Shown: in pieces, positions 33,801 to 52,642 of the stretch
Layout of the letters: each line of letters starts with the position of its first letter
How positions within the stretch are numbered: the stretch's first letter is position 1
From: Luscinia megarhynchos
Lineage: Eukaryota; Chordata; Aves; Passeriformes; Turdidae
Length of the DNA stretch: 64,000 nt
Reading direction: 5' to 3'
NCBI GenBank assembly: GCA_034336665.1
Contig: JAPFBE010000002.1
Coordinates: forward strand, 31,475,406-31,539,405
Notes under the pieces: model-generated
The model's input: the letters and a program-made list of their open reading frames with translations, nothing else
The model's database searches: none
Told to the model about the DNA's origin: nothing
Translations under genes and position numbers: made by a program

Positions 33801-36800
33801 ACCTTCTGTGTGCTAACTCAGATTGCAACTTCCACTTGTACTTTGCTGACATATTTCTTAGGGGATAGGAAGAAAAATTATTCACGACTGAACAGATTTA
33901 TTTAAGTGAGGTGCTCAGGAAGAAAATTTATCTTAAGTGGTAAAACACTAGTTGTTTTTTTTTAAAGTGTGTATCTGATATCTAGATATAGAGAGCTGGC
34001 TTCAAGCAAAGCAGTCATGTTACCATGATTAGAGGTGGTGCAGATGTCTTCAAACCACTGCTTGAACAGTCCTGTGTCCTTGACCCCAGTGTTGCCCTGT
34101 GCCTGGCACAGCTGGTTATCTTCCCTTCCACTGGTGGAGTAGGCAATGGAAGCAGAGCAAGGACAGAAATGTCCTGGCATTGGTTGACGTCTGCTGAATC
34201 TGCTCTTTTCAAATTCAGGTAGAGAAAAGTGGCAGCTTTCACATCCCCTTGTTCTGTCACTAACAGTTGTTGCAGCTGACATTTGCTTTGAGATATTATT
34301 TTATCTTCCTCTTCAGGACAGTAAATCTCACACAGATTGCCAAATGCAGAGCTATCTCACAATTGTCTTCCCCAGGGGCATCCTGGGCAGGCTTAACTCC
34401 TGATGCACCCCTTTCTGCAGTTGCTTTATGACTTTTGGCTGCTGAGTCCTCTTGGAAGAAAGCAAAACACATTTAATTGTTCATACCTTTATGATTGATA
34501 AGCCCTTTGTGGCCTACAGGTCAATTCCCTGAGGTCTTGATTTGTTTACCTGTCCAAAGCCCTGGAAGTGAACAAGATGAGTAAATGGTAGACCTCCATG
34601 CCTTTGGACTGGACAATATGAATTAAGTGCAGGAATTTTACAATACACCAGATTTACATGATGGATCAAACTACAGACAGACACACATCTGTCCTAGTCC
34701 AGGACTCAGCATTATGGCATACAGCCACAGATGTATCATGGAGGCATGACAGGAATACATGTGCTATCCTCAGAGGTACAGACTATCCCAGGTGAGTGGT
34801 GAGAGCTGCTCCATGGATATAAGGCTTTGGTAAAATTACAATGCTCACACTGCTGTGGACTAACTTCTCTTACACTGAAAGAAAGGAAGTTACCAGGGAC
34901 TCTTTTCCTCCTTTACTCTGAGAAACTTTCAGGGATTTTACTTCTGTGGTACAGTTTATTTTCTCCCCCTTTCTTGCATTGTTTTCAGTCTTTCTCACTC
35001 TTTCAGCCCTGTTTCTGTATCACTAGCCCACCCACATTTTCCCCTTGCTTTCCCCATCATACTTCAGAGAGGGCTGCAGTGCCTTTATCCCATCAGGACT
35101 GTTTATCCCTCAGCTGGAAACGTTAGAGGACACTTGCACAAAGAGCAGCTGCTGTTTGGGTACTGCTGGTAGAGGGTAGGAGGGGACTTCAGCAGGCAAG
35201 CTGGGTGGCTTCTATTCCCAGCACTGGAGGAGGTGAGGGCAGAGGGAAGCTGGACCTCCTGGTGACTCTCTGCATGTCTTTGAAGGTATCCATTGCCAAG
35301 CTCTGTTTGAGTTTGCTGTTGCTGGGCTGCCCCAGGAGCTGCTGAACTGATTGGTCTCTTCTGTACTGCTCCATAATGGAAATTTGGGGATGAAGTGGGA
35401 GCCATGATAGGCAGCCATTCTGCCCTACCCCTGAGCAGCCTGCCACCCTCCCACTGGTTCCTGGCTACACAAGGGCATGTCAGGAATTGGATAGGGCTGG
35501 CAGAGACCTGGCTGTAACAGGATGCCCCTGTCCTTTCCTTTCTTTCTGTGACAGGAGACAGATGAGTTTATGGCATGTGGCATGTGGGGGCTGCCAAGTG
35601 GCACTGGTGGAAGGAATGGTGGCACCTCAAGAGGGTAGCTTGCCACCACCACCACAAATCTGTTTGGTTTAATGAGTGAAAACCTCCCTGATAAGCAGTT
35701 TGGATTCAAAGCAAAGTCCTGAGCTGTAGCATGGGTTACCCAGCAGGCTGGAAACAATATTTTAGTAATCCTGACTTCAGGTCTCATTAGGCATATCACT
35801 ATTCTTCCAGAGTTAGGCAGAGAATTGTGAGTCCTGACCCTAACTGTTTATTTTCCTTTCCATTCATTCCCTTCTTACCTCATGTTAGGGAAAGTAAGGG
35901 CAATAATGTCTGTATGGACCCAGGTCTTGTGTCCTGTATTTCCAGTTTTTGGCATTTTGCCAAAGCTCTGATACAGATTTTTTTGTTGTTGTTGTTTAGT
36001 GGCTGTTTGGACTGTTTCCATTTTGCTAGCAAGGAGAGGATGGCTGGGTATCATCCTTACATTAGAATTATGCAGAGGGGGTGTAACAGGTCAGGACCAA
36101 TGCTCAGGTTGAATTAAACCGGAATTCACATCCCTGCTTCTAAGTTTCCAGCTTCTTCTTAAGGTTTGAGGAAAATGGCATGGAGAAACTGCTATTTCCC
36201 CATAGGTAATCCTAATCAGATGGTAAAGAAAAAGAAATTAGAAACTCTTTGGTAGAGGAGAGGAACTTTTCCTTACCAAGAGCAAAATGAGAGCATTTGC
36301 AAGGCTGGCTCACTTTAAGTTGGATACTGCTCCACTCTTTTTTCTGGCTCTTCCTTTTATTCTGGGGTCTCAAGGGATATTGGAAGAAATTTCCATGCTG
36401 TCCACAAAGCTGTTGCTTTGCAAATCTCCCTCATTAGCCTAGCTTCATTGTCTTTGTGATTTGAAAAGGTATTTACTTCAGAGAAAAATCTGGTCACCAT
36501 TTCATTGACAGAATTTTCCTGCAATTAGGAGGCAAGGGCTATTACCTGGCAGGCTTCAGACAAGGGAAGAGCTTATGTAGACATATATTGCTTAGATTAG
36601 AGGAGTAAATCTCACCCTTCTGTACAGCTTGTCAGGCAAGAATCTGCACACCTGTCATATCTGGGCAGTCACTAAAGCAGACAATTTTTGCCTGTGTCAT
36701 GGGGCTGAAAAGAAGCATTTAAAAACAGAAAATTAGGCAATACATGTCTTGAGAGAGACTTCACAGCCTCAGAGAAGAAGAATTTATTGGATTTTCTTCA

Positions 36801-39460
36801 CAGTCACACATTTTATTTTCTTATAGTGATGTCACTAAGCTAGTGATAAGAGAATAACTGAGAGTAGTTACTGAAAAAGGGTTTTATAGCCTTCTCAAAC
36901 CTTCTCGATTTTCAGGCCTACAGTTTTGCTCCAAGACTTAGTTATGTTAGTATGCAGAGAGGATCAATGTACATGTTTACTGTAGGTGGGTAAATTGAAG
37001 ACTAGATAAATTCAGCATTAGATTAGGAGCTGGTAAGCTGTGATAGCATGTAAACTGGGGTATGTGTAAATGATTTCCTGCACACCCTTTCTGTATCCCT
37101 CTTCCCTGATGGAGCACAGCCTGAGTGTGCACTGTTACTGGTCACTCAGGTCCTGACTTCCACGGAGATCCTGGCACACAGAGCAGAAGCCAACAGGACC
37201 AGGTCTCTGATGTGGACAATCTGGACACCACATCCACTGAATTACTCTCTGTGTGCTTGACAAGACCTCTGCTATGTCATCTGTGGCACTACTTCAACAC
37301 TTATAGGAGCTGGCTTGACTTCCTTTAATGACCTGGAGCAGAGACTACAGCTCAGACCTGGAAGAAAGGATTATACTCCCACACTAACTACCAATGGTGT
37401 ATGGTCCTGTCCCTATTCTGCCTTATCTGCAGAGTAATTTCTTGGAGCAAGGTATGATCTGCTTCTTGCATTACCTTAAAGGGACTGTTTCACTACAGGA
37501 ATTCTCACTGCCACATCTCAGTCCCTTGGATGCTCACACTGCTGCATTGCAGTAGCTGAAGCTTCCAGTGCTGGGAGCGTGCCAAGGATTCAAGCACCCA
37601 TACCCACTATAACTCCTGCCTCAGGAATCCAGATTTGCCTGGGACTTAGTAACATGACCTGTTTTCCACCAGCTCTAAAGTGTCCCCTCCAGAACTGAGT
37701 TTCATCTTCTCTCATACTTAGTTTAAGCCAAGGAATTAAATCTCTGCGACAGCCCCTGAACTTTGCTGTCCCTGTTAGCTTCTGCATTTCTACTCCAAAG
37801 CATTAATATTCACTGCTCTGTTTTGGAATAGGTACATCCTCTGTTCTCTGCTCTTCCTAAACAATCAGGAGCTGGAGGTTACATACCGCCTATGTAAAAA
37901 GAGAAGAAATTTCTGTAAACTTCTGTGTCAAAGAAAAGAAGGCAAGGCTGTGATGATGTGTCCATCTCCTGGGCACCTGCATGATCCCTGCATGAAATAG
38001 CAAGAGAGGGGGCTTGGCCCAGATCCAGGGTAGTCAGAAATGGAGCTCCCATGGGATTTGTAGCAGTAGCTTTTCTTAGGAGGGAGTCAGTGTAGCTGAA
38101 AAGCAAGGCAGCATAGCATTTACAGGATGTACTCTTGCAACCTTGTGCTGAAGTTACTCAGCTAAGAGTGTTTCCTAAGTGGATTTTCAGTCATTTCAGT
38201 CACTCCTTCTTCCCCACTGCTCACTGTACCTCACCTTCTGTCCCCCTGTGCCCACTCCCAGTCACTAGCACTTGCACTCACTTAACCTTAACTATTAGTG
38301 CTGCCCTGAAATCAAAGGCAGTGCTGGATAGTTGCCTTTCCCAGCCTTTTGGCCTTCTTCCAATGACGGCGGATGCGTTAATGAGAAGACCTCATATCTA
38401 ACTGTCTAGTCAAGGCACTTGCAAAATGCCAGCCAGCACAGTAGCTGGATGTGGAAAACAGAAACCAGCTAACGTCAGCTCAGAGCAAGACTCAAATTCA
38501 AAGAGCAGCAGAGAGCAGGGAGAATCCATGACCACCGGGGGTGAGCACACCAAGACATGGTTCAAGGGTCCTTGGAGAAGCGCTCTTTTCATTGGAAAAG
38601 CCAGCTGAGGGTGGGAACTGTCAGCTCCTGCCAGTGGGTTTTGGGTTCACACACCTGGCAGCAGGCAGCTGGGGAGTCAGTGGTGCACACGTGGGGGAAT
38701 GGGCAGGAGATTGCTGAGGACTTCTCACTTGTGAGCTGGGTGATGAGAACGGTCAGTGAGTGATGGGTACGAGCAGCTGGTAGAGAATTTCACCACGAGA
38801 CAGTCCAGTTTAGAGAGTGGGAACTCAGCAATTTTTATGTTAGGCAGTTTTTTTATGATACTCTCAGAACTAGGTGCCATAAGGCACATAAATCACATCT
38901 TGAAACTGAGACAGTGTGAGACCCTGATGCCCTGAGATCAGAGCAGCTGAGGTGACACTAGATAGTTCCCTGTGTATATGGGTTCTGCTTGTGCCAGCAG
39001 AGAAACCATTCCCTCATGATCTGGAGTGAAAAGATAAATGACATTTTTTAAGAATCAGCTTGGTTACTTATGAGTTTTGGAGAAACAGACAGTTTTCTTC
39101 ACATGATATAAAAAGGCACCATACTGCATCAGTAATCACAAAATATTTAAATTCAAATCAGATTTTAAAATATTTGAGTTATATTTATTTTTCTTTTAAA
39201 ACCAAATAATTTCAAATTAAATGTGAATTCAAGGAAATCTTTTCAAGACTGTTCATTTAGCATCCAACTAATCAAAATATTTAAAGGGGGAAAAGCAATG
39301 CTGCTTCAGTGGCATTTCTGCAAATTTTAATCAGTTAAAGTTTTTTGTTATTGAACTTGTACAAGATTGAACCAAATATAAAAATCATTTTTTTTTTCTC
39401 ACAGAAATTAGGCTATGGGCAGAATGTACTCTTCCTGTAACTTTGGACTGTGTTCCAGGA

Positions 39461-39497
39461 AAAGAGGTACATCTAAAAGTCTTAGATGCACCTCTTT
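39461..39497. repeat. 16-bp-arm inverted repeat with 5-nt loop
   Basis: The left arm AAAGAGGTACATCTAA (39461-39476) and the right arm TTAGATGCACCTCTTT (39482-39497) are complementary with one mismatch, around the loop AAGTC. The 13-mer TAAAAGTCTTAGA, which spans the loop, occurs again at 39497-39509. It would fold as a short hairpin in DNA or RNA. Confidence 0.75.
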
Positions 39498-42191
39498 AAA
39501 AGTCTTAGACAGCTTCACAGTTTTGACAATTGCCTTGTGAGAATCAGAAACGACCTGCCAGTTCACCAGTGTTAGCCAGTTATTCCTTGTTCTTTACATC
39601 AACTAGTTTTATGTATAGCACAAAGTTTGAAGAGCTTGCCTCAATGTGGTTATACTTCCACATTAGACCAATGGTTTAACCTAATTCAATATCTTGTTTC
39701 TTAAAATAATAGTTACAAGAACAGGGCAAGTATACAGTCACAATTCCTTAAAGACACCTTCCAGCTTTCAGCAGATTTTGACTTGGGAGGAGTCAATCCT
39801 TGTCAGCACAGCTGGTTAATGCAGAAGAGGAAGTTCCTTATTGCTGCACCCTCTTTAGCCACTGCATTAGAATACTTTGAAGATAATACTGAAGAAGTAA
39901 TTATCTTTTCTTATTGTCAAAAACCACTGTATCCCATTATGGGCCCTACTTCAAACAGAAGAAGTTAGAATACACACCAAGTATTTAAAATCCTGTGTTA
40001 CTCAGCTGCTTGACTTTTCTGGTAGGGAGAAAGCACTTCTGCTAGTACCCATCCCTCAGAGCTGATGTCTTTAGCAGTCCATGATAGAATTACTCATACT
40101 GAATCTATTTTCCCAATTCTAATATATTTCTTTACATCCTGACTTAAGCCCACCATTCCCTGTAATCAAGTTATCAGACTGCTGATTGCCTTGAGGTTTC
40201 CCATCTTTCCTTTGCTCACTCTACTTTTGCTTGAACAGACCTTCTTGCTTATATACTTCAGGAGAGCTGCTCATGCCAAAGAGTGAGGACACCGTCAATG
40301 GCCTTCTGAAATTCTTTTTTCAGACAACTTCTGGCCACTGTTCTCTTCCAGAGCTCCTTGGCTTCAATGTACCCAAACAAAAAAACCCCCAAAAAACAGA
40401 GCAGATGCAGCCACCATGACCAGGGTCAATGAAAAGTCAAGATCACCAGGCAAGACTAAGGACAAGTCAGAAAGTCAAACCAGCATCAGTACCATCAAGG
40501 AACAGGCATAGCTGAGACATGGTTCAGGCAATGAGCAAGGGCATGGGCTGAGCTTAAGTGCAGCTCTGGAGCAGAAGAGGGAGCTCTCTCTCACGCCCAG
40601 CATTTTCCCATGTCCACTGAGCACCCAGGCACCAGAGAGCTGGCAGATACCTCTTTCTCTCAGTGCCTGTGCTGCTGTGAGTCTCACCACAAACAACTAC
40701 TGGTCCCAAATAGGTCAGGGAGGAGTTTCACAAGGAACCCAGATTCTTGTGCATGTACACCACGCAGGTATCACAGAGCCCATCTCTTACAGAGAATGTA
40801 CTACAGCTTTACTCCAGTCATTTGAGTTTAGCAAAGTGCATCTCTCTTGTGTCACAGAGATGATTTGCTTATAAAGCAAACACTGCCAGTCCATTCAATT
40901 AGCTCTTTAACATGGTGAGAAATGTTCCCTGGCAGAGAGTTCCTGGGAAACCCTCCAAGACGTGACATGGAGAGGTACTTCTGCCCAGGGAGGACAAACA
41001 AGGCTCTCCAGACCCAAGCCTCACAACTGAATCACTGCTCCTCAGATGATGATGTGTCCAGAGGGTGTAACAGCCATCTCCACGGCCTAGGTAACAGCAA
41101 TTTTTAATGCTCTGAGGGACAGTCCTGCCATCCTGCCACAGAGGAGAGCAGCTACCATGGCACCCTCTTTTCTGTGCAGACTTAGCGTAAGGACATACAG
41201 CCCAGGTAAGTTCTGAAGCCACTCAGATTAGATTTGTTAAGTAGGTATCCTTATATCTAAATGTCTTGATATTAGAGGGAGAGCAAACAGACCTGCAGAT
41301 GAACAAGACCTGCTTGACTTACTCCACTTAAGATCATATCCATATACTGGTCACATTGGATCATTGGGATGGGAACTGTTCCCATTATAAGGCATCTTTC
41401 CACATGCAGTATGCAGAAATGATCAAAAAATGAGTTTTTCCCTCAACAGAGGAATAACGCATTTGTATTAAAAGGTGTCTGTAGAGAAATAAGAAAGTTG
41501 CTTCACAGCTCTGTTTAACCTTATTCCTGAAAAAAATCCACTCAGACTGTGATGCACCTGAAGCCACCAAAAGCTCAGCCCTGAATGCACAGGCCCCCAG
41601 CAGCTGCGGTCTGTGTGACTGTGAGGGAGTGAGGAGTCTGTGTGCTGTGCTCCTGGCAGCCCCTGCAAAGACAAGTGTGTCAGCACAGAGGTGTGAGATC
41701 AGGAAAGGAGCCCAGGCTTGAGAACACAGCAGGAGACAGCAACAGATGAGGCTGGGAAGAGGCAGCTGGGAACAGGGGAACTAGAAGTAGCAGGACATAC
41801 AGGCAGGGCCAGCTTAAGGGTCCTAGGAAGATGTGAAAACTTGGATCTAAGAGGACACATGAACTTAGTCATGAAATTAGCATAAGTAACTGAACCCTTG
41901 AGGGGAAGTTGTAAAGATTCATGTCTTGCTGATGACAAATGTGTGCCATGTCAGTGATGCTGGGAAAGATCTGCTGGCTGCCTCAGCTTGCTTTTAAAAA
42001 ATCCAGATGCAGTCTGCTACAGCAGTGATGGGTGGATGTTGCCCTCCCGTGGTGAACCCGCATTTTCCCAGCAGTCACAGAGCAGTACATGAACTGTAGG
42101 GCTCATGGGCCTCATTTCCAAACACACCACCAGGCCAGGCTTTTATTTCCCAGTGGTTACAAATGCACCATAATTTGAACATCAATGTTTG

Positions 42192-42200
42192 CCCCCCCCC
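42192..42200 (+). repeat. C9 homopolymer
   Basis: Nine consecutive C in AT-rich surroundings. Only worth noting as a site of possible length variation. Confidence 0.85.
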
Positions 42201-42229
42201 AACCTTGTCATTAATCAGATGTTTCCTGT

Positions 42230-42445
42230 TTTGTCTGACCAGAGCCAGACAGCACACAAATTACCAATATGGGTATTCCCACTGTTCTATCAAGCACAAA
42301 TGTAATTACTCATGCTGTGATAGTGTTACCAGTTTGAACTGCATTTGTTTCATTAATTTGGTTTAATAGCTCCAGCTGCATGTTGCAATGAATGCCATTT
42401 GTCCTCCAGCTGCCTCTATGCAGCACTGACAGTGCTAATGCCACA
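42230..42445. other. Possible conserved non-coding element
   Basis: This gene-free block has a dense mix of transcription-factor-like words without any repeat structure: ATGTAATTACTCATGC, TTTCATTAATTTGG, CCAGCTGCATGTTGC, CCAGCTGCC and ATGCCATTTG. Such clusters of TAATTA, CATTAAT and CAGCTG words are typical of deeply conserved enhancers. I cannot align it to other genomes here, so this is only a candidate. Confidence 0.25.
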
Positions 42446-43683
42446 TATTTGTTGTTGAAGTAGGAACCCCTGAAAAAAATGAACTTCTATTCCTTACAAT
42501 TTTATCAAAGTTCCATTACCAAGCATTATTCAGACTTCCATACTAAGATATAGTTGAACATTAACAAATATATAGAGAGCATGAAATTTTTATTTCCTCA
42601 AGCCAGATCAGTTAAGACATAATTTTCAAAGTAATTTATCATGTGTTCCTAGGAGCTTCTGTATGAAGTAGCAGTTTACAGCCAAAACCTGTAAACACAT
42701 GGGGCTCACCACACCAGGGGACAGAAGGTGAAAAACCAGTAAAATTGGAATAGCTGTTTTCTCACTTCCTATCATTTGCACAACTTCACTAGGAGGTGAA
42801 CGGGGTACATTAATACAAGCACACTGCTCCCTTTTAAGTTCTAGTTGCAGCTGTTTTCCTTTTGAATTAGCAAACAAAGTAAGAGATAGCTCTACATGAG
42901 GCCAGGTATTTAGGGGTTTTTAAAATCACAACCCTGAACAGATTCAGAATGCCAGAGCTTGGCAGCAGTAAAAACTGATAAACTGTTGTTGTCCACTGAA
43001 CTGTATTTAAATGAAACTAATGTGGGAAAAGGCAAAAGAGTACTGATGAAACACCCACTACTAATATTTTATCAATGACAGTACATCTTTGCACATTTAT
43101 CCTCCAACAGTTCCAGAAATAAAACCAGTCCTGTAATTAGTAAACTTGTTTCTACCCTTCTTCCTCTATCAGCACTCTCTGAAGGTTTTTGTTTGACTCA
43201 AGTGAGGTAGTCACAGCAAAAACCAATCAGACCATGACCTGCTAGCAAACCGTGGCCAGTAAAGAGCTTCCTCTGCCCTATGTAACACAAGTAATGCCAA
43301 GTTGGTATTTGTAACACTTCCCTCCCTTTTGAAATCTAAGAAATTGTGCATTAGTTCTGGTCTAACACTTGTTTCTTGCTTATAGTTTCTCAGGCAAGGC
43401 ACCTTACTAATCAGTTTTACTCTACCACTCTAAGATCATACTGGGGACCTTTTGAATAAGTGCACTCAACTGTGGCACTACAGAAAAAGCTCTGGGAAAA
43501 AACCCTCACTTGGCTGATACCTCTGGGAAAAAATCCCTCCCTAATGCTCAAAAATCAGGAAGAGGACAACAAGAAAAGAAAAAAATTGAAGCAACTGGAA
43601 GCATGGAATACAGTTCCTTTAAATCTTCAGATTGAAACTTCATACTTAATATATTAACCTATGAGAATTACTGGAGGCTAAAA

Positions 43684-43712
43684 TAATTAGTTAGTATTTG
43701 ATTAACTAATTA
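43684..43712. repeat. Perfect 10-bp AT palindrome arms
   Basis: TAATTAGTTA at 43684-43693 and TAACTAATTA at 43703-43712 are exact reverse complements with a 9-nt spacer. It lies about 210 bp beyond the proposed CCT5 polyadenylation signal. Confidence 0.6.
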
Positions 43713-43922
43713 AAATAGTGACAGACCTCTTAAAATGAGAATCTTGGGCTTTCCCCATAAGGAACAATGGTAAATGACCCATTAAATTTCATTACTGCAT
43801 TATTTATGGTTTTTTTTTCCCTATACATTCAGGAAGTATTTTCTATGAATATTCACACCTGTTTAAGAAAAGATGCAACAATACTTCTGAAACAAGTTTT
43901 GAAACCACCAGTGCTAAATTGT

Positions 43923-43928
43923 TTTATT
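43923..43928 (-). terminator. Candidate CCT5 polyadenylation signal
   Basis: TTTATT on the plus strand reads AATAAA on the minus strand, about 130 nt after the CCT5 stop codon. This gives a short 3' untranslated region, normal for a highly expressed housekeeping gene. Confidence 0.7.
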
Positions 43929-44055
43929 TCCAACAACTAGCCATTACAGTATGTGAAACAAAAAGTGTCCAGAATAAATAGCTGAAGATGAAGCATCAGA
44001 ATACTACCGTCTTCGCTACTGCTGTGGCCCCTTCATGTTTCCTGCTTTTCAACCT

Positions 44056-51830
<7,775 letters not shown>

Positions 51831-52642
51831 GGCTGCGCCGCCCGCTCCGACCGCCGCCGCCCGCGCGCACCGCCCGGAAGCCGCCGCGCCCGCCGCGCCG
51901 CCCCGCGCCTGCGCAGCAGCCACACCCGCGCCCTATTTCGCGGGCGGGACCTTTGTGGCGCCCCCAGCGGAGCCTTCTGGAAGCCGCCCGGCGCCGGGGG
52001 AGGAGCGCGGCGCTGGCGGCCGCACCCCGCCTCACGGGGGCGGGGAGGGACGGAGGGAGGACGTACTCAACGAGGCGGAATACGGGCGGCGGGCGAGGCG
52101 ACAGCGGGCTGCGAGGGGTGACGTGAGGGCAAAGGAGGGAGGACGCGCGGTGAAAAAACTGTGCGCGGCGCTTCTCTCCGGAGCGCCTTCGGAAAGGTTT
52201 CAGTCCCCTACCTCTTCACAGTGAAGTGGTACGGCCCTTCCCTATAAGTGCTGCAGGCCGAGCAGGACCGTGAGTTGGTTATGTGCCAGTTGGGGTGTGC
52301 GGTGGGGAATGGCGCTGTGTCCCAGGGAAAAGCTCCTGCGCAGAGAAGGAGCAGTAACTCCCGGACTGCTCCCCGTCGCGGCTCCCGGGCGGTCCGTGGC
52401 GGGGAGGTTCCTGCCTGCGCCGCCCTGGAGCTGTTCTGGGGCGCGCTGCTGCCCGCTCGCGTGTGGAGGGCCAGGGGTCTCGATGGCATTCCTGCCCCCT
52501 CAGCTTTTCAGCAGCCGTAGCGTTTCCCTGGCATCGGCTGGAGCGGTATAGGGTGGTTTTTCCCCCCCTCACGCCGTAGCTCTTTGCTACAAGACGCTGC
52601 GTTGTCTCACGTGAGCGAAAACGCTGTGTCGGTCGGCAGGCG

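Larger units (their letters stand above)
30839..43922. other. Long gene-free interval between the kinase gene and CCT5
   Basis: About 13 kb on which I can support no exon. Many short open frames exist on both strands; none has splice sites, motifs or partners. Small features inside are a (TGTGC)-like run near 33352, a GTT-repeat run near 35987, a hairpin at 39461, a possible conserved block at 42230-42445 and an AT palindrome at 43684. Confidence 0.5.
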
